Assembly: GCF_000723165.1 (NCBI RefSeq)
Contig: NZ_HG322949.1
Span: 1,012,025 to 1,076,024 of the forward strand
Source of the DNA: Janthinobacterium agaricidamnosum NBRC 102515 = DSM 9628
Lineage (GTDB): Bacteria > Pseudomonadota > Gammaproteobacteria > Burkholderiales > Burkholderiaceae_D
Direction: 5' to 3'
Length of the DNA: 64,000 nucleotides
Both the position numbers and the translations under genes were made by a program. Position 1 is the first letter of the stretch. The number at the start of each line of letters is the position of its first letter. A model generated the notes under the pieces. That model worked only from the letters and a program-made list of their open reading frames with translations, was not told the origin of the DNA and did not search any database. Shown one piece after another: positions 34,144 to 44,600 of this stretch.

Positions 34144-34301
34144 GAGCCTATCCCAGTAGTGAGCGTCTTCTGCTGGCAGCGCATCAGCAGCGCGGAGCAG
34201 GCGTGAGGAGGAAGCGTGGCGAGCCACGCGACGACGATCAACGCAGTCCCCGCTACTGAGGGGCGCCAGAAGAGGGCGTATTCATCTACTGGGATAGGCT
34301 C
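34144..34301 (-). mobile_element. 158-bp MITE, copy 2 (IS5-like ends)
   Basis: The 16-bp terminal inverted repeats GAGCCTATCCCAGTAG/CTACTGGGATAGGCTC are the same as in copy 1, flanked on both sides by TAA. The interior is nearly identical to copy 1 read on the other strand, differing at a few bases and lacking the 24-bp net insertion. It has no coding capacity. It sits between two glycosyltransferase genes, where it does not interrupt a reading frame. Confidence 0.88.
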
Positions 34302-34420
34302 TAAGTGTTGAGCGGTCATCATGTCGTATTGGCAATCATCGATGGCGCTGTACCCGTTGTATCTACTTTTGATTTCATATTTCTGAAATTATTTATAATA
34401 AAAAATCTGAGTGTCTTGCC

Positions 34421-35497
34421 ATGTTGAAAAAAATCGCAATTGTTGGCTCTGTTGGACTTCCTGCCCGTTACGGCGGCTGGGAAACGCTGGTGGATCATTT
34501 GACGAAGTGCCTGGAAGGGAAATTTGAGTTCACGGTTTTTTGCAGCGCCAAAAAATACGACGAAAAATTGACCAGCTACAACGGCGCGGCGCTTGAATAC
34601 ATCAATCTGGACGCCAATGGCGCCCAGAGCATTGTCTATGATCTGGTGTCGATGCTGAAGGCGATCAGGTTTGCCGATGTGATTGTGGTGCTTGGCGTGT
34701 CGGGATGCATTTTCCTGCCCCTTATTAAATTGATCAGTAATAAAAAAATCATCGTCAACATTGACGGACTGGAGTGGCGCCGCGCCAAATGGGGCGGGTT
34801 TGCCAAATGGTTCCTGAAAAAATCCGAGGCGGTCGCGGTGCGTTCGGCGGATGTGGTGGTGGTGGATAACCAGGCTATCCAGTTGTATGTGGAAACCCAG
34901 TATGGTCGCAGCGGGGCATTGATCGCCTATGGCGCAGACCATGCGGTGGCGCGCGGCATGAGCGCGGCGGCACGCGACAAATACAGTTTTTCCGATAAGC
35001 GCTACGCCTTCAAGGTGTGTCGGATCGAGCCGGAAAATAATCTCGACATTATTCTCAATTGTTTCGAGACGTATTCGGACATGGACCTGGTTATTATCGG
35101 GAACTGGAATAATAGTATCTATGGGGAAAATTTACGGAAGAAATTTGGCCACTTGGCGCATGTCCATCTGCTCGATCCTATCTATGACCCGGAGACATTG
35201 AATGAAATCCGCAGCAACTGCCACGTCTACCTGCATGGTCATAGCGCGGGCGGCACCAATCCCTCGCTGGTTGAAGCCATGTATCTGGGTTTGCCGATCG
35301 CTTATTTTGATTGTGATTTCAATCGCTACACTACGCATGGCGCCGGCCTCTCTTTCAGCAATCCGGAGCAGTTGAGAGATCTGCTGGCCGCCACCGACGA
35401 TGCCGCGTTCACGGCGATCGGCTTGAAAATGAAAGCACTCGCGGATGAATTTTATACCTGGGACCGGATTGCCAGCCAATATGCGGAACTGTTTTGA
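34421..35497 (+). CDS. DUF1972-type glycosyltransferase (putative rhamnosyltransferase)
   Basis: The 358-aa GT-B protein begins KKIAIVGSVGLPARYGGWETLVDHL, the DUF1972 signature (G-x-PARYGG-E). It continues IVVLGVSG..., VNIDGLEWRRAKWG and, in the donor domain, YLHGHSAGGTNPSLVEAMYLGLPIAYFDC. Members such as Cps2T are beta-1,4-rhamnosyltransferases that use dTDP-L-rhamnose, which fits the rfbBACD genes in this locus. Donor specificity is inferred. The stop overlaps the next ATG (TGATG). Confidence 0.88.
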   Translation: MLKKIAIVGSVGLPARYGGWETLVDHLTKCLEGKFEFTVFCSAKKYDEKLTSYNGAALEYINLDANGAQSIVYDLVSMLKAIRFADVIVVLGVSGCIFLPLIKLISNKKIIVNIDGLEWRRAKWGGFAKWFLKKSEAVAVRSADVVVVDNQAIQLYVETQYGRSGALIAYGADHAVARGMSAAARDKYSFSDKRYAFKVCRIEPENNLDIILNCFETYSDMDLVIIGNWNNSIYGENLRKKFGHLAHVHLLDPIYDPETLNEIRSNCHVYLHGHSAGGTNPSLVEAMYLGLPIAYFDCDFNRYTTHGAGLSFSNPEQLRDLLAATDDAAFTAIGLKMKALADEFYTWDRIASQYAELF

Positions 35498-36465
35498 TGG
35501 ATTCAGTGGAGCGGTGCGGCGTGCCGGATAAAATATTGGTGACCGGTGCGTCCGGATTTGTCGGCTCGGCATTGTGCGATCGCCTGGATGTTCTGGGCGT
35601 GCCGTTTGCCGGTGCGATGCGGCAAAGAAGTGCGTTGCCATCGCGCGTGCAGATTGGCGACATGAACGCACAAACCGATTGGAGCACCGCCTTGCAGGAT
35701 TGCGATGTGGTGGTGCACCTGGCTGCGCGCGTGCATGTGATGGAAGACAAGTCCAGCGATCCGCTGGCAGCTTTCCGCGCCGTCAATGTCGATGCGACGT
35801 TAAATCTGGCCAGGCAGGCGGTGCGCAGCGGTATCCGGCGCTTTGTGTATGTCAGCAGCATCAAGGTGAATGGCGAACAGACCCATGCCAAGGCATTCAC
35901 CAGTGTGGATATGCCGGCGCCGTCGGATCCGTACGGTATTTCCAAGCTGGAAGCGGAACAGGCCTTGTCGATGTTGGCGCAGCAGACTGGCTTGCAATTG
36001 GTAATTGTGCGTCCGCCGCTGGTGTATGGGCCGGGCGTGCGCGCCAATTTTTTAAAACTGATGCAGTTGCTGAAACGCGGCATTCCGCTGCCTCTGGGCG
36101 CGATCCACAATCGCCGAAGCATGGTTGCGCTGGATAACCTGATTGATTTGCTCATCGCGTGTTGCCGTCATCCGCGCGCCGCCGGGCAGACCTTCCTGGT
36201 ATCGGATGATCGCGACCTGAGCATGACAGACTTGTTGCGCATGTTATCGGGTGCCATGGGCAAGTCGGCCTTATTGTTTGCGCTGCCGGCGGGCTTGCTG
36301 TCCGGCTGTGCCGCGCTGCTCGGCAAATCAGCGGCGGCCAGCCGCTTGCTGGGATCCCTGCAAGTGGATCTCGAGCATACCAAATCGACGCTGGACTGGA
36401 AGCCGCCTGTCAGTGTCGAGAACGCGATTCAGAAGACGGTGGATTATTTTTTATCTCATAGTTGA
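35497..36465 (+). CDS. NAD-dependent epimerase/dehydratase (WbpV/GalE-like)
   Basis: The protein is 322 aa from the ATG overlapping the previous stop. Extended SDR features are ILVTGASGFVGSAL, HLAARVHVMED, YVSSIKVNG (Ser-Ser) and DPYGISKLEAEQAL (Tyr-x3-Lys). The HLAARVHVM and PLVYGPGVRANF motifs are those of WbpV/Orf10-type enzymes, which reduce the 4-keto-6-deoxy intermediate to UDP-QuiNAc or UDP-FucNAc after a WbpM-type dehydratase. Such a dehydratase is encoded two genes downstream, which supports this pairing. It could also be a C4-epimerase. Confidence 0.87.
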   Translation: MDSVERCGVPDKILVTGASGFVGSALCDRLDVLGVPFAGAMRQRSALPSRVQIGDMNAQTDWSTALQDCDVVVHLAARVHVMEDKSSDPLAAFRAVNVDATLNLARQAVRSGIRRFVYVSSIKVNGEQTHAKAFTSVDMPAPSDPYGISKLEAEQALSMLAQQTGLQLVIVRPPLVYGPGVRANFLKLMQLLKRGIPLPLGAIHNRRSMVALDNLIDLLIACCRHPRAAGQTFLVSDDRDLSMTDLLRMLSGAMGKSALLFALPAGLLSGCAALLGKSAAASRLLGSLQVDLEHTKSTLDWKPPVSVENAIQKTVDYFLSHS

Positions 36466-36473
36466 TCGGTTAT

Positions 36474-37034
36474 ATGAAAAGGTTATTTGATCTGGTGTTT
36501 GTTGTATTTTCTTTGTGTGTATTTTGCATTCCGCTGCTGGTCGTCGGATTGCTTGTCCGATTGACGTCGCCAGGACCGGTGTTGTACTGGTCGGACCGGG
36601 TCGGCAAACGCAATAAAATTTTCAGGATGCCGAAATTCCGCACCATGCGCGTCGACACGCCCGCGGTGGCGACACATTTGCTGACCGATCCGGCACTGTT
36701 CTTGACGCCACCTGGTCCGTTCTTGCGCAAATCCAGTTTGGATGAGTTGCCGCAATTGTGGAGTATCTTTAAGGGCGACATGAGTGTGGTCGGGCCACGG
36801 CCGGCGTTGTTTAATCAGGACGACTTGATTACCTTGCGCACGCAGCATGGGGTGGACGCCGTGCTGCCAGGCCTGACTGGCTGGGCGCAGGTGAATGGAC
36901 GTGACGAGTTGCCGATCCCTGACAAGGTCAAACTGGATCTCGACTACGTACATCGGCAATCATTTTTCTTCGACTTGCGGATCGTATTGATGACTTTGGT
37001 CAAAGTGTTGCGACGGGATGGAATCAAACATTGA
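36474..37034 (+). CDS. polyprenyl-phosphate sugar-1-phosphate transferase (initiating transferase)
   Basis: The protein is 186 aa from ATG at MKRLFDL; an in-frame TTG 12 nt earlier is less likely. The small PglC/WbaP-type monotopic PGT core is MKRLFDLVFVVFSLCVFCIPLLVV (re-entrant membrane helix), then LTSPGPVLYWSDRVGK, KFRTMR, LRKSSLDELPQLWSIFKGD (catalytic Asp-Glu), MSVVGPRPAL and PGLTGWAQVNGRD. It transfers a sugar phosphate, probably QuiNAc/FucNAc-type or a related UDP sugar, to undecaprenyl phosphate to start the repeat unit. It overlaps the preceding gene's neighbourhood tightly. Confidence 0.92.
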   Translation: MKRLFDLVFVVFSLCVFCIPLLVVGLLVRLTSPGPVLYWSDRVGKRNKIFRMPKFRTMRVDTPAVATHLLTDPALFLTPPGPFLRKSSLDELPQLWSIFKGDMSVVGPRPALFNQDDLITLRTQHGVDAVLPGLTGWAQVNGRDELPIPDKVKLDLDYVHRQSFFFDLRIVLMTLVKVLRRDGIKH

Positions 37035-37150
37035 ATGGCAGGATTTTTCCAGCCACAGGACATGCATTGCACAGGCGTCGATAAAGGTGTCCAAATGCAC
37101 TACTACCCCGGGCTGTTTCCTAACGATCTCTCTTTTATTGGTTATCATTG

Positions 37151-39088
37151 ATGAAGCTGCTATTGAATTCTCCTCGTCTGCATAAGCAGGCCGTCGCAGC
37201 TACGGCGGATCTGTTTTTTTTGCCATTAACTTTCCTTGTGGCAATTTTTTTGCGTTTTGATGGTTTCAGTATTGCGGTCGTTCGCCCGTACATCTGGTTC
37301 ATCGCGATGGCCCCGTTGATCTCGATTCCGATTTTTATCAAATTGGGCTTGTATCGGGCGGTGATCCGTTTTATCGACTATAAAATTGTCTACGTGGTGC
37401 TGTTCGGCGTCACTTTTTCTGTTGCCGTGCTGTTAGCGCTGGCAGTCTTCACCACCGGCATGATCGGGCTGTCGCGTGGCGTCTTCGGCATTTACTGGGT
37501 CAGTGCGATCATGTATGTGGCCGCCAGCCGCTTTGTCGCACGCGGTTATTTTGCGCATGCCAGCAAGGTTGCCGATAGCGTCCGTGTCGCGATATATGGC
37601 GCTGGTGTTTCTGGAAATCAACTTGCGCAAGCCTTGAGCCACGCCGGCGAATATCGTCCGGTCATGTTCATCGACGATAAAAAAGAGTTGCAAGGAGCAA
37701 CTATTGCAGGCATCAGGGTCTACGCGCCCGACGCCTTACCGGAATTGGTGGCCAGCAAGGCAATTACCAAGATATTGGTGGCAATGCCGTCCTTGTCCAA
37801 GGCGCAACAGCGCCGTATTCTCGACAAGCTTGAACCGCTCAAGATCAAAACCCTGGTGGCGCCGCCGATCAAGAACCTGATTAGCGGTTCGGCGAGTTTG
37901 CAAGATATGCGTGAAATCGAGATTGAGGATTTGCTCGGCCGCGATGCGGTTGAGCCCAACCATGATTTGATGGCGATGTATCTCACGGGAAAATCTGTCA
38001 TGGTGACCGGCGCGGGCGGGTCGATCGGCTCGGAGCTGTGCCGCCAGATCTTGCGCCAGCGGCCGGCCCAGATGATCTTGCTGGAAATGTCGGAGTTCGC
38101 TTTATATTCGATCGAACAAGAGTTGCAGGGCTTGCGCACCGCGCTGAATATCGATGTCGACCTGAAACCCTTTCTCGGCTCGGTGCTGGAGACGCAAAAG
38201 TGCGAAAAAATCTTGCGTACATTCCGTGTTGAAACGGTCTATCACGCTGCGGCTTACAAGCATGTGCCGCTGGTGGAGCATAACCCGATCGAGGGAATAC
38301 GCAATAATGCTCTTGGCACTTTGAGCATGGCGCGGGCGGCGATCGCGGCGAATGTCAAACGTTTCGTTTTGATTTCCACCGATAAAGCGGTGCGTCCGAC
38401 CAATGTGATGGGGGCGACCAAGCGGCTCGCCGAGCTGATTTTGCAAGCCTTCGCGCGCAAGCAGGATCAGACCCGTTTTTGCATGGTTCGTTTCGGAAAC
38501 GTGCTGGGCTCTTCCGGTTCGGTAGTTCCACTGTTCCGCAAGCAAATCATGGCAGGCGGGCCGATCACTGTCACCCATCCTGAAATCACGCGTTATTTCA
38601 TGACCATTCCAGAGGCGGCACAACTGGTATTGCAGGCTGGTGCGATGGGTTCCGGCGGTGATGTATTCGTACTCGACATGGGTGTCCCGGTGAAAATTGT
38701 CGATCTGGCCAAACGCATGGTGCATTTGAGCGGACTGGAGATTCGGAGCGAGTTGACGCCGGAAGGGACGATAGAGATTCAGCACATAGGCTTGCGGCCC
38801 GGGGAAAAACTGTATGAAGAGTTGTTGATCGGCGAAAATGTCGAAGGTACCGAACATCCATTGATCATGCGTGCGCAAGAGGCGGAAATACCGTGGAGCC
38901 AATTGGAAGGCTTGCTGACGGAATTAACCCATGCATGTGAGCAATTCGATCATGTGGCTGTACGGGCCTTGTTATTGCGTGTGGTAATGGAGTACGCACC
39001 GCAATGCGATATTGAGGATTTAATTTGGTGTGCGCACGGAAACGTGGGTATGCCACATTCCATAGCGGCAGTACCTGCCATACACTGA
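37151..39088 (+). CDS. membrane-bound UDP-sugar 4,6-dehydratase (WbpM/CapD-like)
   Basis: The protein is 645 aa from ATG (MKLLLNSPRL). Four membrane segments occupy about residues 12-135, then a CoA-binding-like Rossmann domain (VAIYGAGVSGNQLAQAL, about 145) and the dehydratase SDR (VMVTGAGGSIGSELCRQIL, about 280). The catalytic block reads ISTDKAVRPTNVMGATKRLAE, with Met at the usual Tyr position of Tyr-x3-Lys, as in WbpM. WbpM converts UDP-GlcNAc to the 4-keto-6-deoxy sugar (retaining) used for QuiNAc/FucNAc. It works with the upstream epimerase. Confidence 0.93.
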   Translation: MKLLLNSPRLHKQAVAATADLFFLPLTFLVAIFLRFDGFSIAVVRPYIWFIAMAPLISIPIFIKLGLYRAVIRFIDYKIVYVVLFGVTFSVAVLLALAVFTTGMIGLSRGVFGIYWVSAIMYVAASRFVARGYFAHASKVADSVRVAIYGAGVSGNQLAQALSHAGEYRPVMFIDDKKELQGATIAGIRVYAPDALPELVASKAITKILVAMPSLSKAQQRRILDKLEPLKIKTLVAPPIKNLISGSASLQDMREIEIEDLLGRDAVEPNHDLMAMYLTGKSVMVTGAGGSIGSELCRQILRQRPAQMILLEMSEFALYSIEQELQGLRTALNIDVDLKPFLGSVLETQKCEKILRTFRVETVYHAAAYKHVPLVEHNPIEGIRNNALGTLSMARAAIAANVKRFVLISTDKAVRPTNVMGATKRLAELILQAFARKQDQTRFCMVRFGNVLGSSGSVVPLFRKQIMAGGPITVTHPEITRYFMTIPEAAQLVLQAGAMGSGGDVFVLDMGVPVKIVDLAKRMVHLSGLEIRSELTPEGTIEIQHIGLRPGEKLYEELLIGENVEGTEHPLIMRAQEAEIPWSQLEGLLTELTHACEQFDHVAVRALLLRVVMEYAPQCDIEDLIWCAHGNVGMPHSIAAVPAIH

Positions 39089-39187
39089 AAAAATAACAGT
39101 TGCCTTCCCCTGAGATAGCGCACTGCAGCGAACCATGAGATACAATGCGCAGCGCCGTATATTATCGAATAATTATTGAAGGAGCGT

Positions 39188-40414
39188 ATGGGAAATTTGG
39201 ATGAATTAAAGCGCGATAGTGCCGGCGATAACACTCATTGGATTTTCTTGAGCGAGCTGTTGGGAGTATTGTGGCGTGCGCGCAAGCCGATTGTGGGTGG
39301 CGCAATTTTGGCTGTCATGTTGGGCGGTGCGCTGGCATGGTCGGCCGCGCAGTATAAAAGTGAAGGCTTTTTGCAGTTTGGCGGCGTCATTCCGATGTCC
39401 AGGGAAAAGAGTGACCAGGATACCAGTCAAGGTATTTTGCTCGCCGATTACAAGCGTTATGCCGCATTATTTAACACCAGTGGACGTTTTGACGAATTTG
39501 TGCAGCAGAATAAGATGGCCGGCGTGGCTGCGGTTGGTCAGCTGCGTAGAGTATTCGTTTCCAACGAGCTTATTTCGTCGATACTTGATCCTGTTTATTC
39601 CTATACCAAAGTCGATGCCAAAGAATTGATGGCCCAGCCCAAAGATGGCGGCAACAATGTGATTGGTTTGCGGATTAAATACGAGACTGGCAACCCGCAA
39701 GATGCACAGAGCATGGTTGGTTTGCTCGGCCGCTATGCAATGGATAGCATTATTTATTTGATCTATTCGGATGCCTTGCGTTTCAAGCACGCTGAAATTA
39801 CGGCTAAAATTTCCAAGCTGGACAATGACATTATTGAATTGAAAGAAAATCTCGAAAAATATCGGCGTAAAGGCGTAACCTTAAAACAGATCGTTGCGCA
39901 ATATCCCGAATCGAGCAAGCAGGCAGTGAGTCAGGTACTGTCTGTCACCGAGGAGAATTCCCGTTATCTGTCGCCGGTGACTCACCTGATGTCAAACGAG
40001 GTCGATACTTTGAACGCCAGTGAGGGTATTGTGCGACTCAAGCGGGAGCAACAACAAAACTTGTTGTTGCTTGAATATTTTGATCGTGCTAAAGCATTGC
40101 TGGATGCCAATAAATCTGGCGAGTCGATTTTACGTGAACTGGATAAAATCAAGGAAAGTGTCTTCAAGGACAAAGACTTGACGAATGAGGTAGTGAAAGA
40201 GGTGTATAACCAGATCAGTATCGAGAATCAAACTGCGGTGAATGTGTATCTGGAAAAGACCCGTTTTATTGCCGGGCCTAGTTTTCCCGAGCGCCGCTCA
40301 AGCAGGCTGGGACCTGCGCTGATATTGAGTATGATGATCGGCTTGCTGATTTCGTCGATCTTGGTATTGGCTTATCACTGGCGGCAGAATGTCATCCGGA
40401 AAAAGAGCGCCTGA
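39188..40414 (+). CDS. Wzz-type chain-length determinant (paralogue 2)
   Basis: The protein is 408 aa from ATG preceded by AAGGAG with tight spacing. It has TM1 about 34-54 and TM2 about 373-395, with a long periplasmic helical domain. Extensive blocks are shared with paralogue 1: QYKSEGFLQFGG, YSDALRFKH followed by EI/MTAKI, KLDNDII, SVTEEN-RYLSP, LEK-RFIAGPS-PE. The two are more than half identical by eye. Wzz proteins control Wzy polymer length. Having two suggests two modal chain lengths, or two polymers. It is the last gene of the locus and has a strong terminator. Confidence 0.87.
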   Translation: MGNLDELKRDSAGDNTHWIFLSELLGVLWRARKPIVGGAILAVMLGGALAWSAAQYKSEGFLQFGGVIPMSREKSDQDTSQGILLADYKRYAALFNTSGRFDEFVQQNKMAGVAAVGQLRRVFVSNELISSILDPVYSYTKVDAKELMAQPKDGGNNVIGLRIKYETGNPQDAQSMVGLLGRYAMDSIIYLIYSDALRFKHAEITAKISKLDNDIIELKENLEKYRRKGVTLKQIVAQYPESSKQAVSQVLSVTEENSRYLSPVTHLMSNEVDTLNASEGIVRLKREQQQNLLLLEYFDRAKALLDANKSGESILRELDKIKESVFKDKDLTNEVVKEVYNQISIENQTAVNVYLEKTRFIAGPSFPERRSSRLGPALILSMMIGLLISSILVLAYHWRQNVIRKKSA

Positions 40415-40447
40415 CGCGAACACCGCCTGATTTTTTGCTTCTCGTGT

Positions 40448-40485
40448 AGCCCCAGTCGTAACAGACGACTGGGGCTTTATCTTTA
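40448..40485 (+). terminator. strong terminator closing the polysaccharide locus
   Basis: AGCCCCAGTCGT and ACGACTGGGGCT form a perfect 12-bp stem around AACAG, followed by TTTATCTTT. It is the clearest terminator in the window and marks the right border of the locus. Confidence 0.92.
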
Positions 40486-40551
40486 AAGTGCCGAAAAAAA
40501 ACGTTGACGACCACGCAATACTGTGTTCCATCGACGTTTTGTCAGGCGTAT

Positions 40552-41436
40552 TTAACCTTTATTGTTGCCGTAGCAATGCGGGCACGACACTTCATACACA
40601 TATTCCGGCGCCAACTGCTGGCGCGGCGTAACCACCGCGCGGCACACGAAACATTGCACCGTCTCGGTCGGTTCCAGTTTCGGATTGAGCGCGGTGCGGT
40701 AGTCGAACACGAAGCAGTCGCCGGTGTAGTGATCGCCGCCGATTTCCTCGAAATACTTCAAGATGCCGCCGTCGAGCTGGTACACGCTGTCGTAGCCGAT
40801 TTCCTTCATGTGGATCGCGGCTTTTTCGCAACGGATGCCGCCGGTGCAGAACGTCACCACGGTCTTGCCTTCCAATTCATCCTTGTGCGCGGCGGCGACC
40901 GCCGGGAATTCGGTGAATTTCTCGATGCGGTAATCGAGCGTGTTGTTGAAGGTGCCGACGTCGACTTCGAACGCATTGCGGGTTTCCATCATCACCACCG
41001 GCTTGCCGGCGTCGTCGACGCCATTGTCGAGCCAGCGTTTCAGCGTATGCGCATCGACCGACGGGGCGCGGCCCAGTTCCGGTTTGATCAGCGGCATGCG
41101 CATGGTAATGATTTCTTTTTTCAGCTTGACCAGCATGCGCTTGTGCGATTGCTCGCTCGATAAGCTTTCCTTGGTTTCCAGGTCGTCCAGGCGGGCATCG
41201 GTACGTACCCATGTCAAAAAGGTATCGATATTCTCGCGTGTGCCGGAAAGAAACATATTGATGCCTTCCGGCGTCAATAAAATCGTCCCTTTCAAGCTCA
41301 GCTCGCGGCACTGCTCCTGGTACAGCGGGCGCATGGCTTCGGTATCGTCGAGCGTGATGAATTTATATGCTGCAATATTGACAAACACCGCAGGCGCTGG
41401 AGCGGCGGTGGCGGCGGTACTGGTGGTGGCTAACAT
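40552..41436 (-). CDS. trhO: tRNA uridine(34) hydroxylase, TrhO/YceA rhodanese family
   Basis: The protein is 294 aa from ATG; a TTG nine codons upstream is an alternative. The N-terminal acylphosphatase-like domain begins [15 protein letters not shown]; the rhodanese domain has [10 protein letters not shown] and the active-site loop [15 protein letters not shown]-terminal Cys cluster follows (CFVCRAV...CPHC). TrhO uses oxygen to hydroxylate U34 of certain tRNAs (ho5U). The first about 20 residues (Ala/Thr/Pro-rich) extend beyond the usual N-terminus. It is divergent from dnaE across about 190 bp. Confidence 0.9.
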   Translation of the reverse strand: MLATTSTAATAAPAPAVFVNIAAYKFITLDDTEAMRPLYQEQCRELSLKGTILLTPEGINMFLSGTRENIDTFLTWVRTDARLDDLETKESLSSEQSHKRMLVKLKKEIITMRMPLIKPELGRAPSVDAHTLKRWLDNGVDDAGKPVVMMETRNAFEVDVGTFNNTLDYRIEKFTEFPAVAAAHKDELEGKTVVTFCTGGIRCEKAAIHMKEIGYDSVYQLDGGILKYFEEIGGDHYTGDCFVFDYRTALNPKLEPTETVQCFVCRAVVTPRQQLAPEYVYEVSCPHCYGNNKG

Positions 41437-41628
41437 GATGGCAATCGGAAATAGACTAAACAAGCGGTATTATAAACTTGCCGGCTAAGCAGCTGAAATC
41501 CGCGATTGCATGCGGCGCGGCGATTGTGCGTCGCCGGGCCTGTTCGCGGCACGGCAGCAACCCTAGGTCGGCGACGGCCGGGGGAGTAAAATAGACCCAA
41601 TTGATTTTGCAAAAGATTGGCACACAGC

Positions 41629-44600
41629 ATGGAAATGGTTATGCAAGACAGCGGCGCGCCGCTCGCCGCCGGGCAAGCTCCACAGGGGCCGGCATTCGTG
41701 CACCTGCGGGTGCACTCGGAATACTCGATCGTCGATGGGCTGGTGCGCATCGACGATATGGTTGCTGCGGCGGCCAAGGACAAGCAAGCCGCGCTGGCGG
41801 TGACCGATTTGTCGAATTTGTTCGGCATGGTCAAGTTTTACAAGGCCGCGCGCGGCAAGGGCATCAAGCCGGTAGTCGGCGTCGATGTGTGGATCAGCAA
41901 CGACGATAACCGCGACAAGCCGTCGCGCCTGCTGTTGCTGGCGAAGAACCGCATGGGTTATCTGCAATTGTGCGAATTGCTGTCGCAAGCGTGGCTGACC
42001 AACCAGTACAAGGGCCGCGCTGAAATCCGCATCGAGTGGCTGGAGCAACTGGCCAGCACGCCGTCGAAGTTGCTGGCTGGCGTCAGCCCGGCGAATGGCT
42101 TGATCGCCTTGTCCGGCGCGCATTTCGGCGATGTCGGCATTGCCATCGAGAATGGCAACCTGGCGCTGGCCGAACGCCATGCGCAGCGCTGGGCGGCGAT
42201 TTTCCCCGGCCATTATTACATCGAGATCCAGCGCGGCGGCCAGCCCAGCCAGGAACGGCAGGTGCGCCATTCGGTGGCGCTGGCGTCCAAGCTGGGCTTG
42301 CCGGTGGTGGCCACTCATCCGGTGCAATTCATCGACCAGGACGAATTCATTGCGCACGAGGCGCGCACCTGTATCGCCGAAGGCGAAATGCTGGCCAACG
42401 CCAAGCGCGTCAAGCGCTTTAACGGCCAGCAATGCTTCAAGAGCCAGGCCGAGATGGCGGAATTGTTCGCCGATTTGCCTGCCGCGCTGGCCAATTCGGT
42501 CGAAATCGCCAAGCGCTGCAATTTGACGCTGGTGCTGGGCAAGCCGCAATTGCCGGATTTCCCGACCCCGCCCGGCGTGAGCATCGATGAATTCCTGGTC
42601 TCCGAATCGAAGGCCGGCCTGGAGCAGCGCCTGCTCCAGCTGTTCCCCGATCCGGCCAGGCGCGAAGCGCAGCGCGCGCGCTACGAGGAGCGCCTGAAAT
42701 TCGAGACCGACACCATCATCAAGATGGGTTTCCCCGGCTACTTCCTGATCGTGGCGGAGTTTATCCGCTGGGCCAAAGAAAACGGCGTGCCGGTCGGACC
42801 GGGCCGCGGTTCCGGCGCCGGCTCGCTGGTGGCGTATTCGCTGCTGATCACCGACCTCGACCCGCTGCAGTACAACTTGCTGTTCGAGCGGTTCCTGAAC
42901 CCGGAACGGGTCTCGATGCCCGACTTCGATATCGACTTTTGCCAGGAAGGGCGCGACCGCGTGATCCAGCACGTCAAGGATTTGTACGGCAAGGAGGCGG
43001 TCTCGCAGATCGCCACCTTCGGTACCATGGCGGCCAAGGGCGCGATCCGCGACGTCGGCCGGGTGATGGATTTCGGCTATAACTTTTGCGACGGCATTTC
43101 CAAGCTGATCCCGTTCAAGCCGGGCAAGCCGGTGTCGATCGCCGACGCCATCGAGGAAGAACCGCTGCTCAAGGAGCGCCTGGAAAACGAGGAAGAGGTC
43201 AAGCAGCTGCTGGACCTGGCGCAGCAGGTCGAAGGCATCACGCGCAATATCGGCATGCACGCGGGCGGCGTGCTGATCGCACCCGGGAAATTGACGGATT
43301 TCTGCCCGCTGTACACCCAGGGCGGCGATTCGGGCGTGGTGTCGCAATACGACAAGGACGACGTGGAAGCCGTCGGCCTGGTGAAGTTCGACTTCCTGGG
43401 CCTGACCACGCTGACCATCCTCGACCGCGCGGTGCGCTACATCAAGCAGCTCGATCCGGCGCACGCCAATTTCGACCTGGCCGCCTTGCCGCTGAATGAC
43501 AAGCCGTCCTACGACTTGCTGACCAAGGCAAAGACCGTGGCCGTGTTCCAGCTGGAGTCGCGCGGCATGCAGGGCATGCTGAAAGACGCGCGGCCCGACC
43601 GTTTCGAGGACATTATCGCGCTGGTCGCCTTGTACCGCCCGGGTCCGATGGACCTGATCCCGGATTTCTGCAAGCGCAAGCACGGCGAACGTTTTGATTA
43701 TCCCGATCCGCGCACCGAATCGATTTTGTCCGAAACCTACGGCATCATGGTCTACCAGGAGCAGGTGATGCAGATGGCGCAGATCGTCGGCGGCTACTCG
43801 CTGGGCGGCGCCGACATGCTGCGCCGCGCGATGGGCAAGAAGAAGGCCGAGGAGATGGCCGAGCACCGCGAGATTTTCCGCGCCGGCGCCGCGAAAGACG
43901 GCTTGACGGCGGAAAAGGCCGACGAGATCTTCGACTTGATGGAAAAGTTCGCCGGCTACGGTTTTAACAAATCGCACGCCGCCGCCTATGCCTTGCTGTC
44001 CTACCATACCGCCTACCTGAAGGCGCACCACACCGCCGCGTTCATGGCGGCCAACTTGTCGCTGGCGATGGACGACACCGACAAGATCAAGATCCTGGTC
44101 GAGGATGCGCTCGACGTCTGCAAGCTGACGTTATTGCCGCCGGACATCAATCTGTCCGACTACCGCTTCACGCCGGACGGCCCGCCGCCGTCGGTCAGCG
44201 GCAAGAAAGTCAGCAACATCCGCTACGGCCTGGGCGCCGTCAAGGGGTCGGGCCAGAATGCGATCGAGGCGATCATCGCGGCGCGCACCAGCGGCGGGCC
44301 GTTCACCAGCCTGTTCGATTTCTGCAAGCGGGTCGACAAGCGCCAGATCAACCGGCGCACCATCGAATCGCTGATACGCAGCGGCGCCTTCGATTGTTTC
44401 AAGGTCGACCGCGCGGTATTGCTGGCGTCGGTGGCGTTCGCGATGGAATGCGCCGACCAGGACGCCAAGGCGGCCAACCAGGTCAGCCTGTTCGGCGGCG
44501 ACGACAGCGACATGGTGGCGCCGCCCGAATACGTCAAGGTGGCGCCGTGGAGCGACAAGCAACGGCTGACCGAGGAAAAGATCGCGCTCGGCTTTTACCT

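Noticed and set aside
41563..44031. 822-codon open frame antisense to dnaE
   Set aside because: It is a shadow of the GC-rich polymerase gene, with no ribosome site and no family resemblance.
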